Made by a program: the position numbers and the translations under genes. Positions 27,740-39,308 of a stretch of 64,000 nucleotides of DNA are shown here, in pieces. Each line of letters starts with the position of its first letter. Position 1 is the first letter of the stretch. Below the pieces are notes generated by a model. It did not search any database, was not told where the DNA came from, and was given only the letters and a program-made list of their open reading frames with translations. Source of the DNA: BOKV01 sp041397525 (lineage in GTDB: Bacteria > Pseudomonadota > Alphaproteobacteria > Rhizobiales > Rhizobiaceae); contig JAWKWL010000001.1 of NCBI GenBank assembly GCA_041397525.1, forward strand, positions 496,001 to 560,000, written 5' to 3'.

Positions 27740-28051
27740 TCACGCACCCAGCGTTTTCCATACCAGTGCGAGCCAGTGCGAGATTGAGCACTGCAATTGC
27801 CGCAAGCCAGCCGCAAGCGCCAGCATTGCTGACCGTATCGCGCCTTGTGCCATGCGACCTGCGACCAGTGCCGCAGCAACAAGCAGGAACAACTGTTCGG
27901 TATCAACCAGCGGATGCAGAAACCCGGTGACAAAACCGCCATTGAGGCCGGAACCGGAATGGGCATGTGCCGGACTGGCTGCGAATACCAATGCCATGAG
28001 GAAAATCGTCACCTGCAAGGCCACGGTCGCGATCAGTGGGGACTTGCACAT
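27740..28051 (-). pseudogene. Truncated HupE/UreJ-family membrane protein
   Basis: The ATG at 28051 has AAGGA upstream and gives a signal-like segment ending in AHAHSG, then GGFVTGFLHPLVDTEQLFLL and a second hydrophobic helix, as in HupE/UreJ metal permeases (GFxHPxxGxDHL). After about residue 85 homology stops and the frame ends at 103 aa, about half of the usual length. The family DH after HPL is replaced by TE. A perfect 10-bp tandem duplication at 27763-27782 lies near the break and would shift the frame. A decayed remnant; a functional short form is unlikely. Confidence 0.6.
27763..27782. repeat. 10-bp perfect tandem duplication
   Basis: CCAGTGCGAG occurs twice head to tail at 27763-27772 and 27773-27782, inside the 3' end of the hupE remnant. 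Ten is not a multiple of three, so the duplication changes frame. The 27498-28108 stretch holds only this remnant and the small frame at 27499. Confidence 0.8.
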
Positions 28052-28108
28052 TTGCGCATTTTCCTTTTCACTTGCTGTGGGGACGACAACGAAAACAGGT
28101 ATGGAACC

Positions 28109-28693
28109 ATGTCCCCATTCACAACAACCCCACTCATTGCCAACCTGGTCACGAAGCATTTCACGACCAGGGCCAAATGCTTCATTCAAAAACTGGCGGC
28201 ATTTTTTCCAGCGATCCTGGCCGCCGCATTTCTTTCAACACCCGTCCTTTCAGCCGAACTTGCCGCTCCCACCGGCCCCGCAATTCTGACGATATCAGGA
28301 AACGTTGCCAGCAAGAATTCCGATGCCGGCGCCGATTTCGACCTTGCGATGCTCAAGCAGTTGGGAGAAGTCACATACGAAACCACCACACCCTGGCATG
28401 AAGGCGCGGTGAAATTTTCGGGCCCGCTACTTGCCAAAGTGATCTCGGCAGCCGGTGCTTCGGGAACATATGCAACGATAACCGCGACCGACGGCTATTC
28501 GGTTGAAATTCCCTTCGCCGAAATTGGCAAAGGCAAACCGATCCTTGCATATTTGCGCAATGGCGAGGAAATGCCCGTCGACGACCAGGGTCCGCTATTC
28601 ATCATCTACAACTATGACAGCGACCCGGCACTGGCGAGCGAGGACTATTACTCACGTTCGGTCTGGTCGGTGCGATCCATCGACGTGAAATAG
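28109..28693 (+). CDS. Exported small molybdopterin-oxidoreductase-fold protein
   Basis: 194 aa. ATG at 28109. Residues 1-50 hold an N-terminal extension and hydrophobic signal segment (FPAILAAAFLSTPVLSAEL). The mature part (TISGNV, FDLAMLKQLG, TTTPWHEGAVKFSGPLL, ATDGYSVEIPFAE, GPLFIIYNYDS, RSVWSVRSIDVK) matches the short Oxidored_molyb-like family found in proteobacteria. The cofactor-binding Cys of full sulfite oxidases is absent; the name reflects fold, and redox activity is doubtful. It is divergent from the hupE remnant. Confidence 0.75.
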   Translation: MSPFTTTPLIANLVTKHFTTRAKCFIQKLAAFFPAILAAAFLSTPVLSAELAAPTGPAILTISGNVASKNSDAGADFDLAMLKQLGEVTYETTTPWHEGAVKFSGPLLAKVISAAGASGTYATITATDGYSVEIPFAEIGKGKPILAYLRNGEEMPVDDQGPLFIIYNYDSDPALASEDYYSRSVWSVRSIDVK

Positions 28694-28697
28694 CAAG

Positions 28698-29228
28698 TCA
28701 GAGGCTTGCTGCACTTCTGGCGGCCTGGTCATACTGGCCGGACAATCCGCGCAGGAGCGCTGCCAGTCTCGACATGTCCTTCTCGTCAAATCCGAGCGCC
28801 TTGATCGGCTGCACAAGTAACGCTTCGCGCAGGCGGTGATATTCCGCGCAGGCCGCCTCACCTTCCGGCGTGATGGAGATCACCTTTTCCTTGCCCCGCT
28901 TTCCAGTCTTCACAAGACCGGCATCTCCAAGCTTCTTGATGGCGTAATTGACGAGATGGGTGTCTTCAATATTCATCACCAGGCACAGATCGGCGAGGGT
29001 CTTTTCGCGTCCGCGATGATTGACCTGGTGCAAGACCAGCACGTCCATCGCCGTCATGCCGGATGTACCGCTTGCAGTCGTGCAGCGCACCATCCAGCGG
29101 TGCCAGGCATTGACCGCAATGTTAAGCGCATATTCCACTTCGGAAAGTGCGGGCATGGCCCCAGCTGCCAGATGTGCGGAAGAGACCACCGGCCCTATTG
29201 CATTGTTTGTTTTACTGTCCCTGCTCAT
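28698..29228 (-). CDS. MarR-like winged-helix transcriptional regulator
   Basis: 176 aa. A winged helix-turn-helix domain spans about 55-130 (MTAMDVLVLHQVNHRGREKT, IEDTHLVNYAIKKLGDAGLV, GKRGKEKVISITPEGEAA). It belongs to the MarR-related predicted regulators often seen next to hydantoinase or oxoprolinase genes. Divergent from the 5-oxoprolinase gene with a 100-bp shared region containing a near-palindrome, so it most likely controls that gene and itself. Ligand unknown. Confidence 0.83.
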   Translation of the reverse strand: MSRDSKTNNAIGPVVSSAHLAAGAMPALSEVEYALNIAVNAWHRWMVRCTTASGTSGMTAMDVLVLHQVNHRGREKTLADLCLVMNIEDTHLVNYAIKKLGDAGLVKTGKRGKEKVISITPEGEAACAEYHRLREALLVQPIKALGFDEKDMSRLAALLRGLSGQYDQAARSAASL

Positions 29229-29256
29229 CAGCCTTCCTCCGGTTCAGAATTCATTA

Positions 29257-29282
29257 TTGACATTTTATCGACAAATTATCAA
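29257..29282. promoter_or_regulatory. Candidate operator between MarR-like gene and 5-oxoprolinase gene
   Basis: A 26-bp imperfect palindrome, TTGA...TCGA...TCAA, with 20 of 26 positions symmetric about the central TCGA. It lies 29 bp from the regulator start and 47 bp from the oxoprolinase start. MarR-family proteins bind such palindromes as dimers; assignment by position. Confidence 0.55.
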
Positions 29283-29328
29283 TGATGAAGTCTGATTTGA
29301 GTGGCCAAACTGCCGGGAGAAGAATGCA

Positions 29329-32940
<3,612 letters not shown>

Positions 32941-32961
32941 GCCACCTGCAATCCCGGAATT

Positions 32962-32984
32962 CGGGCGGGTGACACATCCGCCCG
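32962..32984 (+). terminator. Hairpin after the oxoprolinase gene
   Basis: CGGGCGG (32962-32968) pairs perfectly with CCGCCCG (32978-32984) around a 9-nt loop, 22 bp past the stop. No T run follows, so terminator strength is uncertain. Confidence 0.4.
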
Positions 32985-33027
32985 CACAGCTCTTCTCACA
33001 ACCAGTTCACAACACATTTATTTTCAA

Positions 33028-33044
33028 GTGAACGCTGTGTTCAC
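33028..33044. promoter_or_regulatory. Candidate operator upstream of the bufferin-type operon
   Basis: GTGAAC-GCTGT-GTTCAC is a perfect inverted repeat with a 5-bp centre, 60 bp before the bufA start. A third GTTCAC half-site at 33005-33010 also faces the first half. No linked regulator gene is recognised. Confidence 0.45.
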
Positions 33045-33104
33045 GCATGTTGGCGTCAGCCGGGGCGACCAACCTTCCGGCGTCAATCATCAAGGAGAAC
33101 AATC

Positions 33105-33368
33105 GTGAAACATATCGGAAAATCAGGCACCGCTCTCGCAGCAGCAGCTTTTGCTATCGCAGTATCGGGCGCAACCATTGTAGCTCCAGGCGTGGCCAAG
33201 GCGGAAGATGCCAAGGTCCATTGCATCGGCATCAATTCCTGCAAGGGCCAGTCGGACTGCAAGACAGCCGCCAGCTCCTGCAAGGGCCTGAATTCCTGCG
33301 CCGGCAAGGGTTTCCTGGAGACCACAAAGGCAGAATGCACTGAAAAGGGCGGCACTGTCGAAAGCTGA
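33105..33368 (+). CDS. bufA: DUF2282 bufferin-type precursor peptide (BufA-like)
   Basis: 87 aa, GTG start with AAGGAG 8 bp upstream. Signal peptide to AKA at about 33, then a short Cys-rich core with Cys at 40, 46, 52, 59, 65 and 78 and the family wording CKGQSDCK and CAGKGF. DUF2282 proteins next to DUF692 and DUF2063 genes are known as bufferins: exported RiPPs whose cysteines are modified so they bind copper. A terminator hairpin follows before bufB, so the precursor should be made in excess over the modifying enzymes. Confidence 0.88.
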   Translation: MKHIGKSGTALAAAAFAIAVSGATIVAPGVAKAEDAKVHCIGINSCKGQSDCKTAASSCKGLNSCAGKGFLETTKAECTEKGGTVES

Positions 33369-33397
33369 GCCGGCTTGAACGGTGATGGAACACCTAG

Positions 33398-33425
33398 CCC
33401 GCCGATCACATATCGGCGGGTTTTC
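33398..33425 (+). terminator. Intrinsic terminator/attenuator between bufA and bufB
   Basis: Perfect 9-bp GC-rich stem CCCGCCGAT/ATCGGCGGG with 5-nt loop (33398-33420) followed by TTTTC. It lies 29 bp after the bufA stop and 16 bp before bufB. Expected to let only part of transcription through. Confidence 0.75.
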
Positions 33426-33441
33426 AATCAAGCGGGGCAAG

Positions 33442-34299
33442 ATGAACGAAAAACCCGATTTTCTTGGCTTTGGCCTGGGATTGAGAACACAGCACTACCG
33501 CGAGATTCTCGAAACACAATCTCCCCTGCCAATTGACTGGTTTGAGATCATTTCGGAAAACTACATGGTTGCGGGTGGCAAGCCATTGACAATGCTTGAC
33601 CGGATTCGCGAACGCTACCCCGTGGTAATGCACGGCGTTTCAATGTCGATCGCCTCAACTCAACCGCTCGACATGGATTATCTGTCAGCCCTCAGGAAAC
33701 TTGCTGACCGCACCAATCCGAAATGGATATCTGATCACCTTTGCTGGACCGGCGTTCATGGCGTCAACCTGCATGACCTGCTGCCGATCCCCTATACACA
33801 GGAAGCGCTTGAGCATGTCGCATCGCGCATTGCGCAGGTCCAGGAATTTCTCGGTCGCCGGATCGCCATAGAAAACGTTTCCTCTTACGTCGAATTCGCT
33901 GAATCCGAAATGAGCGAATGGGAGTTTGTTGCCGAACTCGCGAACTGCGCTGATTGTTGGTTGCTGCTCGATGTCAACAATGTATTTGTTTCCGGTGAGA
34001 ATCACGCCTTCAACCGGCGTGAGTTCATTGAGGCCATTCCTGCCGAACGTGTGGTACAGTTTCATCTTGCCGGACACAGCGAAGGCGAGGATTGCCTGAT
34101 CGACACCCACGACCAACCGGTCTGCGATGCGGTATTCGAACTCTATGGCGAGGCTCTGCGCCATTTCGGCGCCGTGTCAACCATGATCGAACGTGACGAC
34201 AACATTCCGCCGCTCAGCGAGTTGTTGGCAGAACTCACACGCGCGCGTGAGATTGCCGCAAGTATTCTGCCACCCGAAGCGCTGGAAAAGGCGGCCTGA
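33442..34299 (+). CDS. bufB: DUF692 (MNIO/TIM-barrel) peptide-modifying iron enzyme, BufB-like
   Basis: 285 aa. ATG at 33442 right after the hairpin. DUF692 proteins are multinuclear iron TIM-barrel oxidases (MbnB relatives) acting on cysteines of RiPP precursors. Candidate metal ligands fall in the conserved motifs MHGVSMSI (His64), ISDHLCW (Asp98/His99), IENVSSY (Glu144), DVNN (Asp177), FHLAGH (His208/His212), DTHDQPV and ERDD (Glu250). Its stop is 2 bp before bufC, so they form a unit. Target is presumably the adjacent bufA product. Confidence 0.9.
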   Translation: MNEKPDFLGFGLGLRTQHYREILETQSPLPIDWFEIISENYMVAGGKPLTMLDRIRERYPVVMHGVSMSIASTQPLDMDYLSALRKLADRTNPKWISDHLCWTGVHGVNLHDLLPIPYTQEALEHVASRIAQVQEFLGRRIAIENVSSYVEFAESEMSEWEFVAELANCADCWLLLDVNNVFVSGENHAFNRREFIEAIPAERVVQFHLAGHSEGEDCLIDTHDQPVCDAVFELYGEALRHFGAVSTMIERDDNIPPLSELLAELTRAREIAASILPPEALEKAA

Positions 34300-34301
34300 C
34301 C

Positions 34302-35078
34302 ATGCGCCTTGCTGAGCTGCAACAGGGCATGCAGGCTGACATCCTGGCGCGCTCGACCGCAATCGCTCCGGAACTCAAGGTTCGGGCAGGCGCCAGTCCC
34401 GAAAAAAGGCTCGGCATTTACCAGGATGCCTACAAACTGCGCCTCATCGACATAACGCGCACCTATCATCCGATACTGCTCGCCTATATGGGCGATGAGG
34501 CCTTTCAGGCAATGACGAGTGAATATTTCGACCACGTTCCCTCGAACCACGCCAATGCAAGGCATGTTGCGCGGCGATTGCCGCATTTTCTCCAGACCGC
34601 ACCCAGCTATTCCGCTATCCCGTCGCTTGCCGAAATTGCTGCCCTGGAACGGGCCATCGAGGACGTTTTCGATGCCACAGACAGCGCGGTGGCAACACTC
34701 GCGGACCTGCAGGCCATTGACCCGCAGGCGGTTGAATCCTTGAGGGTCATCCCGATACCGGCCATGGAACTTGTACGCTTCGCGACCAATGGCTACGACA
34801 TATTCCTTGCCCTCAAACAGGAAACCGTTCCGTCGACGCTCGCACATCCAGGTGAAACGACAACAGTGCTGGTCTGGCGGGCTGATGAAACTTCACGTTT
34901 TCGCAAACTGGGTGCAGAGGAAGCCATGTTGTTTACCGAAGTTGCCAAGGGCAGCAGTTTCGCGACCTTGTGCGAAATGGCAGCCTTCATGGATGGAGCT
35001 GAAACGGCAGCCGCACGGGTCGCTTCCTATCTGGTCGAGTGGCTGAATTCGGGGCTTGTCAGCCGACTGGAAGCATGA
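34302..35078 (+). CDS. bufC: DUF2063 putative DNA-binding-fold partner, BufC-like
   Basis: 258 aa. N-terminal DUF2063 domain (about 3-100, with RLGIYQDAYKLRLIDITRTYHP and the YF...P helices), then an alpha/beta C-terminal part. Family members were once called putative DNA-binding proteins but serve as the precursor-recognition partner of DUF692 enzymes. Follows bufB by 2 bp. No DoxX-type fourth gene follows; the operon ends here. Confidence 0.88.
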   Translation: MRLAELQQGMQADILARSTAIAPELKVRAGASPEKRLGIYQDAYKLRLIDITRTYHPILLAYMGDEAFQAMTSEYFDHVPSNHANARHVARRLPHFLQTAPSYSAIPSLAEIAALERAIEDVFDATDSAVATLADLQAIDPQAVESLRVIPIPAMELVRFATNGYDIFLALKQETVPSTLAHPGETTTVLVWRADETSRFRKLGAEEAMLFTEVAKGSSFATLCEMAAFMDGAETAAARVASYLVEWLNSGLVSRLEA

Positions 35079-35188
35079 TTGCCTTGTACTACCTCCTGAA
35101 GGATCTCTGACAATTCACGCTGGATTCACGCCGCCGGGCGCAGACTTTTCCCCGCAATTGGTCACCAGGCATTTGTGGGGATGGGGTC

Positions 35189-36592
35189 ATGTTTATACCA
35201 GTGTCGCGCATTGCAGTTTCGCTTCTGGCAGCCGCAGGCATTATCAGCGGGTGTACGATCAACCCGACGCCGGTAGGATATGAACCCAACCGGTCAGACT
35301 ACACCCTGGCGATTGTGCAAAGGGTAAGATGCGAATTGCGAAACGCAATGGTTGCCAGGGCGCGTTCCGTTATCAATGACTTGAATCGTCCAAGGAACTC
35401 TCCTGAAACCGGCAGTTTGCTCGCTGCCAATCCAGGTTACATTCGCCAGGTCCGTTCATGGCAGTTGAACCCGGCTACCGTGGTCGGAATCGCACCATAT
35501 CTTCGATCCAGCCTGGGCCTCAAATTTGACTTGACTGCCAAGGAGAACAACGACCTGTCGATCACACCCAGCCTTTTTCCGACGTCGGGCAGCAAAGTGG
35601 TCAATATCGGTTTCAGTCCGTTCAAGTCAGCGACGGATCGCCAGAACAAGCGAAGCATCGACAATGTTTCAACAAGCCTGGCTGATTTCCAGTTCGTGCC
35701 CTGCAAGGATGATCCGCCGAGTTCAGACGGTCGGCTCAGCGATGAGGAATCAACATCCCTGCAGGCATTGGAGCGGCGCGACTGGCTTTATCCGGCACGC
35801 GGAAATATTGATCTGAAAAAAACAACCGATGCTTACTTCGATTATCTCATGATTGATACGGATATGCACGTGCTTGAAGGAATGATCGGGAAAGCATTGG
35901 TTTCTGCGGCCACTACCCTGTCTGGCTCGGGCCCTTCCGCGAATGAAGTGGATGAGAAACTTGCCTATCTGAACTCATGTTCTCAAGGCGAGCCGACATG
36001 CGATTTGAACCGTGATTGCTACGAGCAGTATATGGTGCTTGCAAGCGACAGCTATGTTTCAGCCCTGTTTAGGAAATACAAGAAGGATGCCTCATCGATC
36101 AAACTCACGGACACCATTACCTTTACGACAACGCTATCTGCCGGACTGACGCCTTCGATCACGTTCTCAACCGGCAAGCCGTTTTCACTCAAGGCAGCAA
36201 CAGGAGGAATTTCCGGAAATCGAGTTGATACGCACGTCCTGACATTTGCCCTGAATGCCAATGTTCCCAAATCACCGGAAAAGCCTACAACCACGGTTCC
36301 AGTGGGCGGTAACGCCTCCTACAAGCTTGCCGTCATCGTTCCGGCCAAGAAGACATCCATTGAACCGCCGGCATGTCCCGGCTATTTCCGTACTGCTGCT
36401 TGGCAGAGACCGGATCAAGTGAACATCAGCAATCCCAAGCCATTGCGCAATTCAAACTCGCTTGCCCCTGAGACGCAACCTACGCCCGAAGATGATGCAA
36501 AACGGGTGCGGGCAATTGAACAGCAGATACTGGACTCACAAATCCAAACCAATTCGGACCGCTTGCAAAGGTTGCTGGATCAGGTCGAGTGA
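35189..36592 (+). CDS. Large lipoprotein of unknown function
   Basis: 467 aa. ATG at 35189 after a G-rich ribosome site. Signal peptide with lipobox IISGC (Cys22), so a predicted lipoprotein facing the periplasm or outer membrane. Middle part has a GLTPSITFSTGKPFSLKAA segment reminiscent of outer-membrane-associated lipoproteins, and four to five internal Cys (CKDDPP, NSCSQGEPTCDLNRDCYE) that could pair. C-terminal 60 residues are charged, Gln-rich and helical, possibly a coiled coil. No family recognised. Codon use looks less GC-rich than the core genes. Convergent with the peptidoglycan-binding gene. Confidence 0.75.
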   Translation: MFIPVSRIAVSLLAAAGIISGCTINPTPVGYEPNRSDYTLAIVQRVRCELRNAMVARARSVINDLNRPRNSPETGSLLAANPGYIRQVRSWQLNPATVVGIAPYLRSSLGLKFDLTAKENNDLSITPSLFPTSGSKVVNIGFSPFKSATDRQNKRSIDNVSTSLADFQFVPCKDDPPSSDGRLSDEESTSLQALERRDWLYPARGNIDLKKTTDAYFDYLMIDTDMHVLEGMIGKALVSAATTLSGSGPSANEVDEKLAYLNSCSQGEPTCDLNRDCYEQYMVLASDSYVSALFRKYKKDASSIKLTDTITFTTTLSAGLTPSITFSTGKPFSLKAATGGISGNRVDTHVLTFALNANVPKSPEKPTTTVPVGGNASYKLAVIVPAKKTSIEPPACPGYFRTAAWQRPDQVNISNPKPLRNSNSLAPETQPTPEDDAKRVRAIEQQILDSQIQTNSDRLQRLLDQVE

Positions 36593-36613
36593 AGCAATGT
36601 CACGCCTGACGGC

Positions 36614-37843
36614 TCAAAACTGGCAGGCAACGCCGTCGCCCGTGCTGCCAACACCTACTCCCTGGTAGCCCGATCCAGCGCAGATCAGTGCCAGCCCCTC
36701 GCTGCGCAGTCGCCCCTCGGCGTCACTTTGGCTTTGTGCCTGCACGGAGAAGGAAATCTCCTGATCCGAGCCCTCCGAGTTCGTGCAAAAGACGCTGCAC
36801 TGGAAGCTGTTGACCCGTACAATTCCGGTTCCTGTTGATGTGATCTGGTTGGCACGGACAATTCCGCTGTCCGGCCCGTTGGCCGACCCGTTGGACAGAT
36901 TGGCGCTGCCATTGTCATAGCCAACCTGTGGGTCGATCCTGGGTAAATCCGCTCTCGCCGAAAGGCTTTCGGCACCAACTGGCATCGCATAGGCTATGCC
37001 CGTCAGCCTTCCCATTTTTTCGAGACGCACCAGTTGCCTGCGAACCCAGGCCTCTGCCTCTTCCCGACCCTGTCCGGTATTGCGGACCATGATGTTGAAG
37101 TCCGCGCCGCGCGCCCGGTCCTGGAAAGTCAGATAGCCGTTTTCGCCGGAAGCCGAATTCACCCATGGCTTCAGGTCGGCTATCGTTCCGGTGCGATAAT
37201 CGACCTCTCCGGTTCGCTTGCCATCTTGCATCTTGTAAAACTGGATGCTGAGCGTGCCATCCGAATTGATCTGCAGACTGTCCCAGCCCGTTTCATAATA
37301 GCTGACATCCGCCATGAACTCGCCAATCAGTGCAGCCATGGCCGGATTGTGTTGGGCAAGATTGTAGCCGCTTGCTGTCTCGACATGGCCGTCGCCATCA
37401 ACCTTTGCAACACTTGCTGTTCGTGGCGCAGGTCCGGAAACCAGGGTCTGGTACTGCTCGTAAGTAAGGACGCCCGTGGCAGGCACACCGATGGATGCCT
37501 GATACTGTGAAATGGCGCTTCTGGTGCCCCGCCCAATCTTGCCGTCTGGTCGTCCCGCATCAAAGCCTTGCCGGTTGAGCGCTACCTGAATTTCAAAGGC
37601 CTGGTCACGTGAAAATCCGCCATCAGAGTTTGCTGGTGCACCATGTTGCGGCTGATTGCGGGATTCATTTCGGTTCGCCTTGCGCTTCTTCTTGTTGAGA
37701 TCATGAATGATCGCGGCACCGACTCCCAGAACGATCGCAGCACCAACTGCCCGCTTCCATCCGTTCCCGCCGGCATTGGCACTTCCGGCCTGACCAGCAA
37801 GGATCAAGGCACTGCACAGTGAAATGGTGAGCAAACGTTTCAA
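36614..37843 (-). CDS. Exported peptidoglycan-binding domain protein
   Basis: 409 aa. Signal peptide to about 24 (SANAGG), a glycine-zipper-like hydrophobic segment 32-48 (AVGAAIVLGVGAAII), a basic linker, and a PG_binding_1 domain at about 80-140 (IQVALNRQGFDAGRPDGKIGRGTRSAI). The middle 175-300 is of unknown fold. A short NGSAN repeat occurs near 320-330. The C-terminal 80 residues hold five Cys and end in GVACQF. Probably periplasmic and wall-associated; function unknown. Confidence 0.78.
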   Translation of the reverse strand: MKRLLTISLCSALILAGQAGSANAGGNGWKRAVGAAIVLGVGAAIIHDLNKKKRKANRNESRNQPQHGAPANSDGGFSRDQAFEIQVALNRQGFDAGRPDGKIGRGTRSAISQYQASIGVPATGVLTYEQYQTLVSGPAPRTASVAKVDGDGHVETASGYNLAQHNPAMAALIGEFMADVSYYETGWDSLQINSDGTLSIQFYKMQDGKRTGEVDYRTGTIADLKPWVNSASGENGYLTFQDRARGADFNIMVRNTGQGREEAEAWVRRQLVRLEKMGRLTGIAYAMPVGAESLSARADLPRIDPQVGYDNGSANLSNGSANGPDSGIVRANQITSTGTGIVRVNSFQCSVFCTNSEGSDQEISFSVQAQSQSDAEGRLRSEGLALICAGSGYQGVGVGSTGDGVACQF

Positions 37844-37940
37844 ACTGTCACTCCAGTCAGGAAATATCCATCAGGAGTTATGCGGTCTTCGCGTGGTCAA
37901 GGCAAGTGCAACCACACAAATTGTCGTGATGAAAGGAAAC

Positions 37941-37958
37941 GCCCGCAGTCATGCGGGC
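37941..37958 (-). terminator. Hairpin terminator after cytochrome b gene
   Basis: GCCCGCA/TGCGGGC, 7-bp perfect stem with 4-nt loop. On the minus strand it is followed by GTTTCCTTTC, a loose T-rich tail, 28 bp after the cytochrome b stop. Confidence 0.55.
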
Positions 37959-37985
37959 ATTAGCCTAGATGATCAGAACCGGTGC

Positions 37986-38546
37986 CTATTTGCGTTTCCA
38001 ACCGGTAATCATCGCCTTGACGAGGTTTTCCTTGTGTTCAATTCCGGCGAAAATCACACCGGCAACGTGAAGCACAATCAGGCCAAGGGTAACATTGACG
38101 CTTGCCTTGTGAACATCCTCGACCCATTCGACACCCCAAAAGGCATTGGTCGTCATCATGAACCCGGTAATTGCTATGACCGGGATCATCATGAGCAGGC
38201 CAAGCACCATCATGCCGCCAGCCGGATTGTGACCGATGTAACGACTCGCTTTCATCCGCATTGTGTCTGCAAGGAAACGGATCGTGACAACGGGCGAATA
38301 GATGAAATCGGAGAAGCGGGCATGGGCCGGTCCGACAAATCCCCAGATGACACGCAGTCCGACTAGCCCTGCAATGACATATCCGGCAAGTTCATGTGCC
38401 TTGCCCCATTCATCGCCGGTTACCCAGGCAAAGGCGAACAGGCCAACGAGTGACCAGTGAAAGAACCGGACAAACGGGTCCCAGACCCGCACCATGCCCG
38501 GCCGCATCTCGCGGCCGGTCTCGATGGTGTCCTTCACGTCTTCCAT
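37986..38546 (-). CDS. Membrane b-type cytochrome (Ni,Fe-hydrogenase cytb/cytb561-like)
   Basis: 186 aa with four membrane segments and paired histidines suited to two hemes: FFHW near 29, AHELAG, VHKASVN and LHVAG. The start VWDPFVRFFHW is characteristic of the cytochrome b/b6-domain family that passes electrons between quinones and periplasmic partners. The ATG at 38546 overlaps the stop of the upstream PepSY gene, so the pair is one unit. No hydrogenase or thiosulfate reductase subunit is nearby; the partner is unknown. Confidence 0.88.
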   Translation of the reverse strand: MEDVKDTIETGREMRPGMVRVWDPFVRFFHWSLVGLFAFAWVTGDEWGKAHELAGYVIAGLVGLRVIWGFVGPAHARFSDFIYSPVVTIRFLADTMRMKASRYIGHNPAGGMMVLGLLMMIPVIAITGFMMTTNAFWGVEWVEDVHKASVNVTLGLIVLHVAGVIFAGIEHKENLVKAMITGWKRK

Positions 38547-38824
38547 CAGTCGTCGGTCTTGACGCGGACGACTTCACCGGTCGCCGGATGGAAATAGGCT
38601 TCAACGCGTGCACCCTTGGAGTCGATGCCGTAGACTTCATAGCATCCGTCCTCAACCTTGACGTTGCGAACCGTGTAGCCCAATTCGGTGGCTTTTTGCG
38701 TCAGCACTTCCTTGCTCATCCACTGCGCCTGTGGAACTGAACCGCAATCCTTGGACGATGCCTCTGCTTGTGCAGCGACCAACAGGGTTGAAACGGCGGC
38801 GGCGATTGCGATGAAGGTTTTCAT
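38546..38824 (-). CDS. Periplasmic PepSY-domain protein
   Basis: 92 aa. Signal peptide to about 22 (AAQAEA), then a PepSY-type beta-alpha-beta unit: SKEVLTQKATELGYTVRNVKVEDGCYEVYGIDSKGARVEAYFHPATGEVVR. Two Cys (27 and 60) could form a disulfide. Small PepSY proteins often accompany cytochrome b561 genes and two-component systems; the role may be sensing or cofactor handling. Divergent from a second PepSY gene. Confidence 0.85.
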   Translation of the reverse strand: MKTFIAIAAAVSTLLVAAQAEASSKDCGSVPQAQWMSKEVLTQKATELGYTVRNVKVEDGCYEVYGIDSKGARVEAYFHPATGEVVRVKTDD

Positions 38825-38897
38825 TTGGGTCTCCTGTCTGGTTGGTTGGAAGCGATTCGCTGTGCTTCCGTGTTGACAGGACCGGTTATGGCGGGTT

Positions 38898-38944
38898 CCA
38901 AATTACAGTCGGCTGATGGTCGTTGTCAGCATTTTGTAATCTGG
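38898..38944. promoter_or_regulatory. Inverted repeat between divergent PepSY genes
   Basis: CCAAATTACA (38898-38907) and TGTAATCTGG (38935-38944) match at 9 of 10 positions as an inverted repeat with 27 bp between them. The two genes on either side, and the response regulator just downstream, make autoregulation by that regulator a natural idea. Not a textbook OmpR-type direct repeat. Confidence 0.4.
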
Positions 38945-38963
38945 CGCTTGGTAGGCAGGTCGC

Positions 38964-39305
38964 ATGTGCGTGCGTTCCAAACACTTCGTGAATGTCATCA
39001 GGCCACTGCTCGTTTTGGCAATGGTCGCGGCTACCTGCAGTTTCGAGAGTGCTCATGCCGACGGCCGCAGGAAAAAAGACCATGATGATCTTTATAAAGC
39101 CCGCAAAAGCGGTGCCATATTGCCGTTGGCCGAAATCCTGCGACGGCTTCGTCCCGTGACCGGCCCCGAAGTCGTGGATGTGGAATTCGAGACCAGGCAT
39201 GATGTTCCCGTCTATGAAATCAAATATGTGGACAAGTCAGGACGCCGCAAGGAAATCTATGTGGACGCCCGGACCGCCGCCGTCGTTGAAATCGGGGATG
39301 ACTGA
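38964..39305 (+). CDS. Periplasmic PepSY-domain protein upstream of two-component system
   Basis: 113 aa. ATG at 38964; signal peptide to about residue 32. The mature part has one PepSY unit (AILPLAEILRRLRPVTGPEVVDVEFE, PVYEIKYVDKSGRRKEIYVDARTAAVVEI). It ends 3 bp before the response regulator. PepSY proteins encoded with sensor kinases commonly tune the sensor from the periplasm. Confidence 0.85.
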   Translation: MCVRSKHFVNVIRPLLVLAMVAATCSFESAHADGRRKKDHDDLYKARKSGAILPLAEILRRLRPVTGPEVVDVEFETRHDVPVYEIKYVDKSGRRKEIYVDARTAAVVEIGDD

Positions 39306-39308
39306 ACA

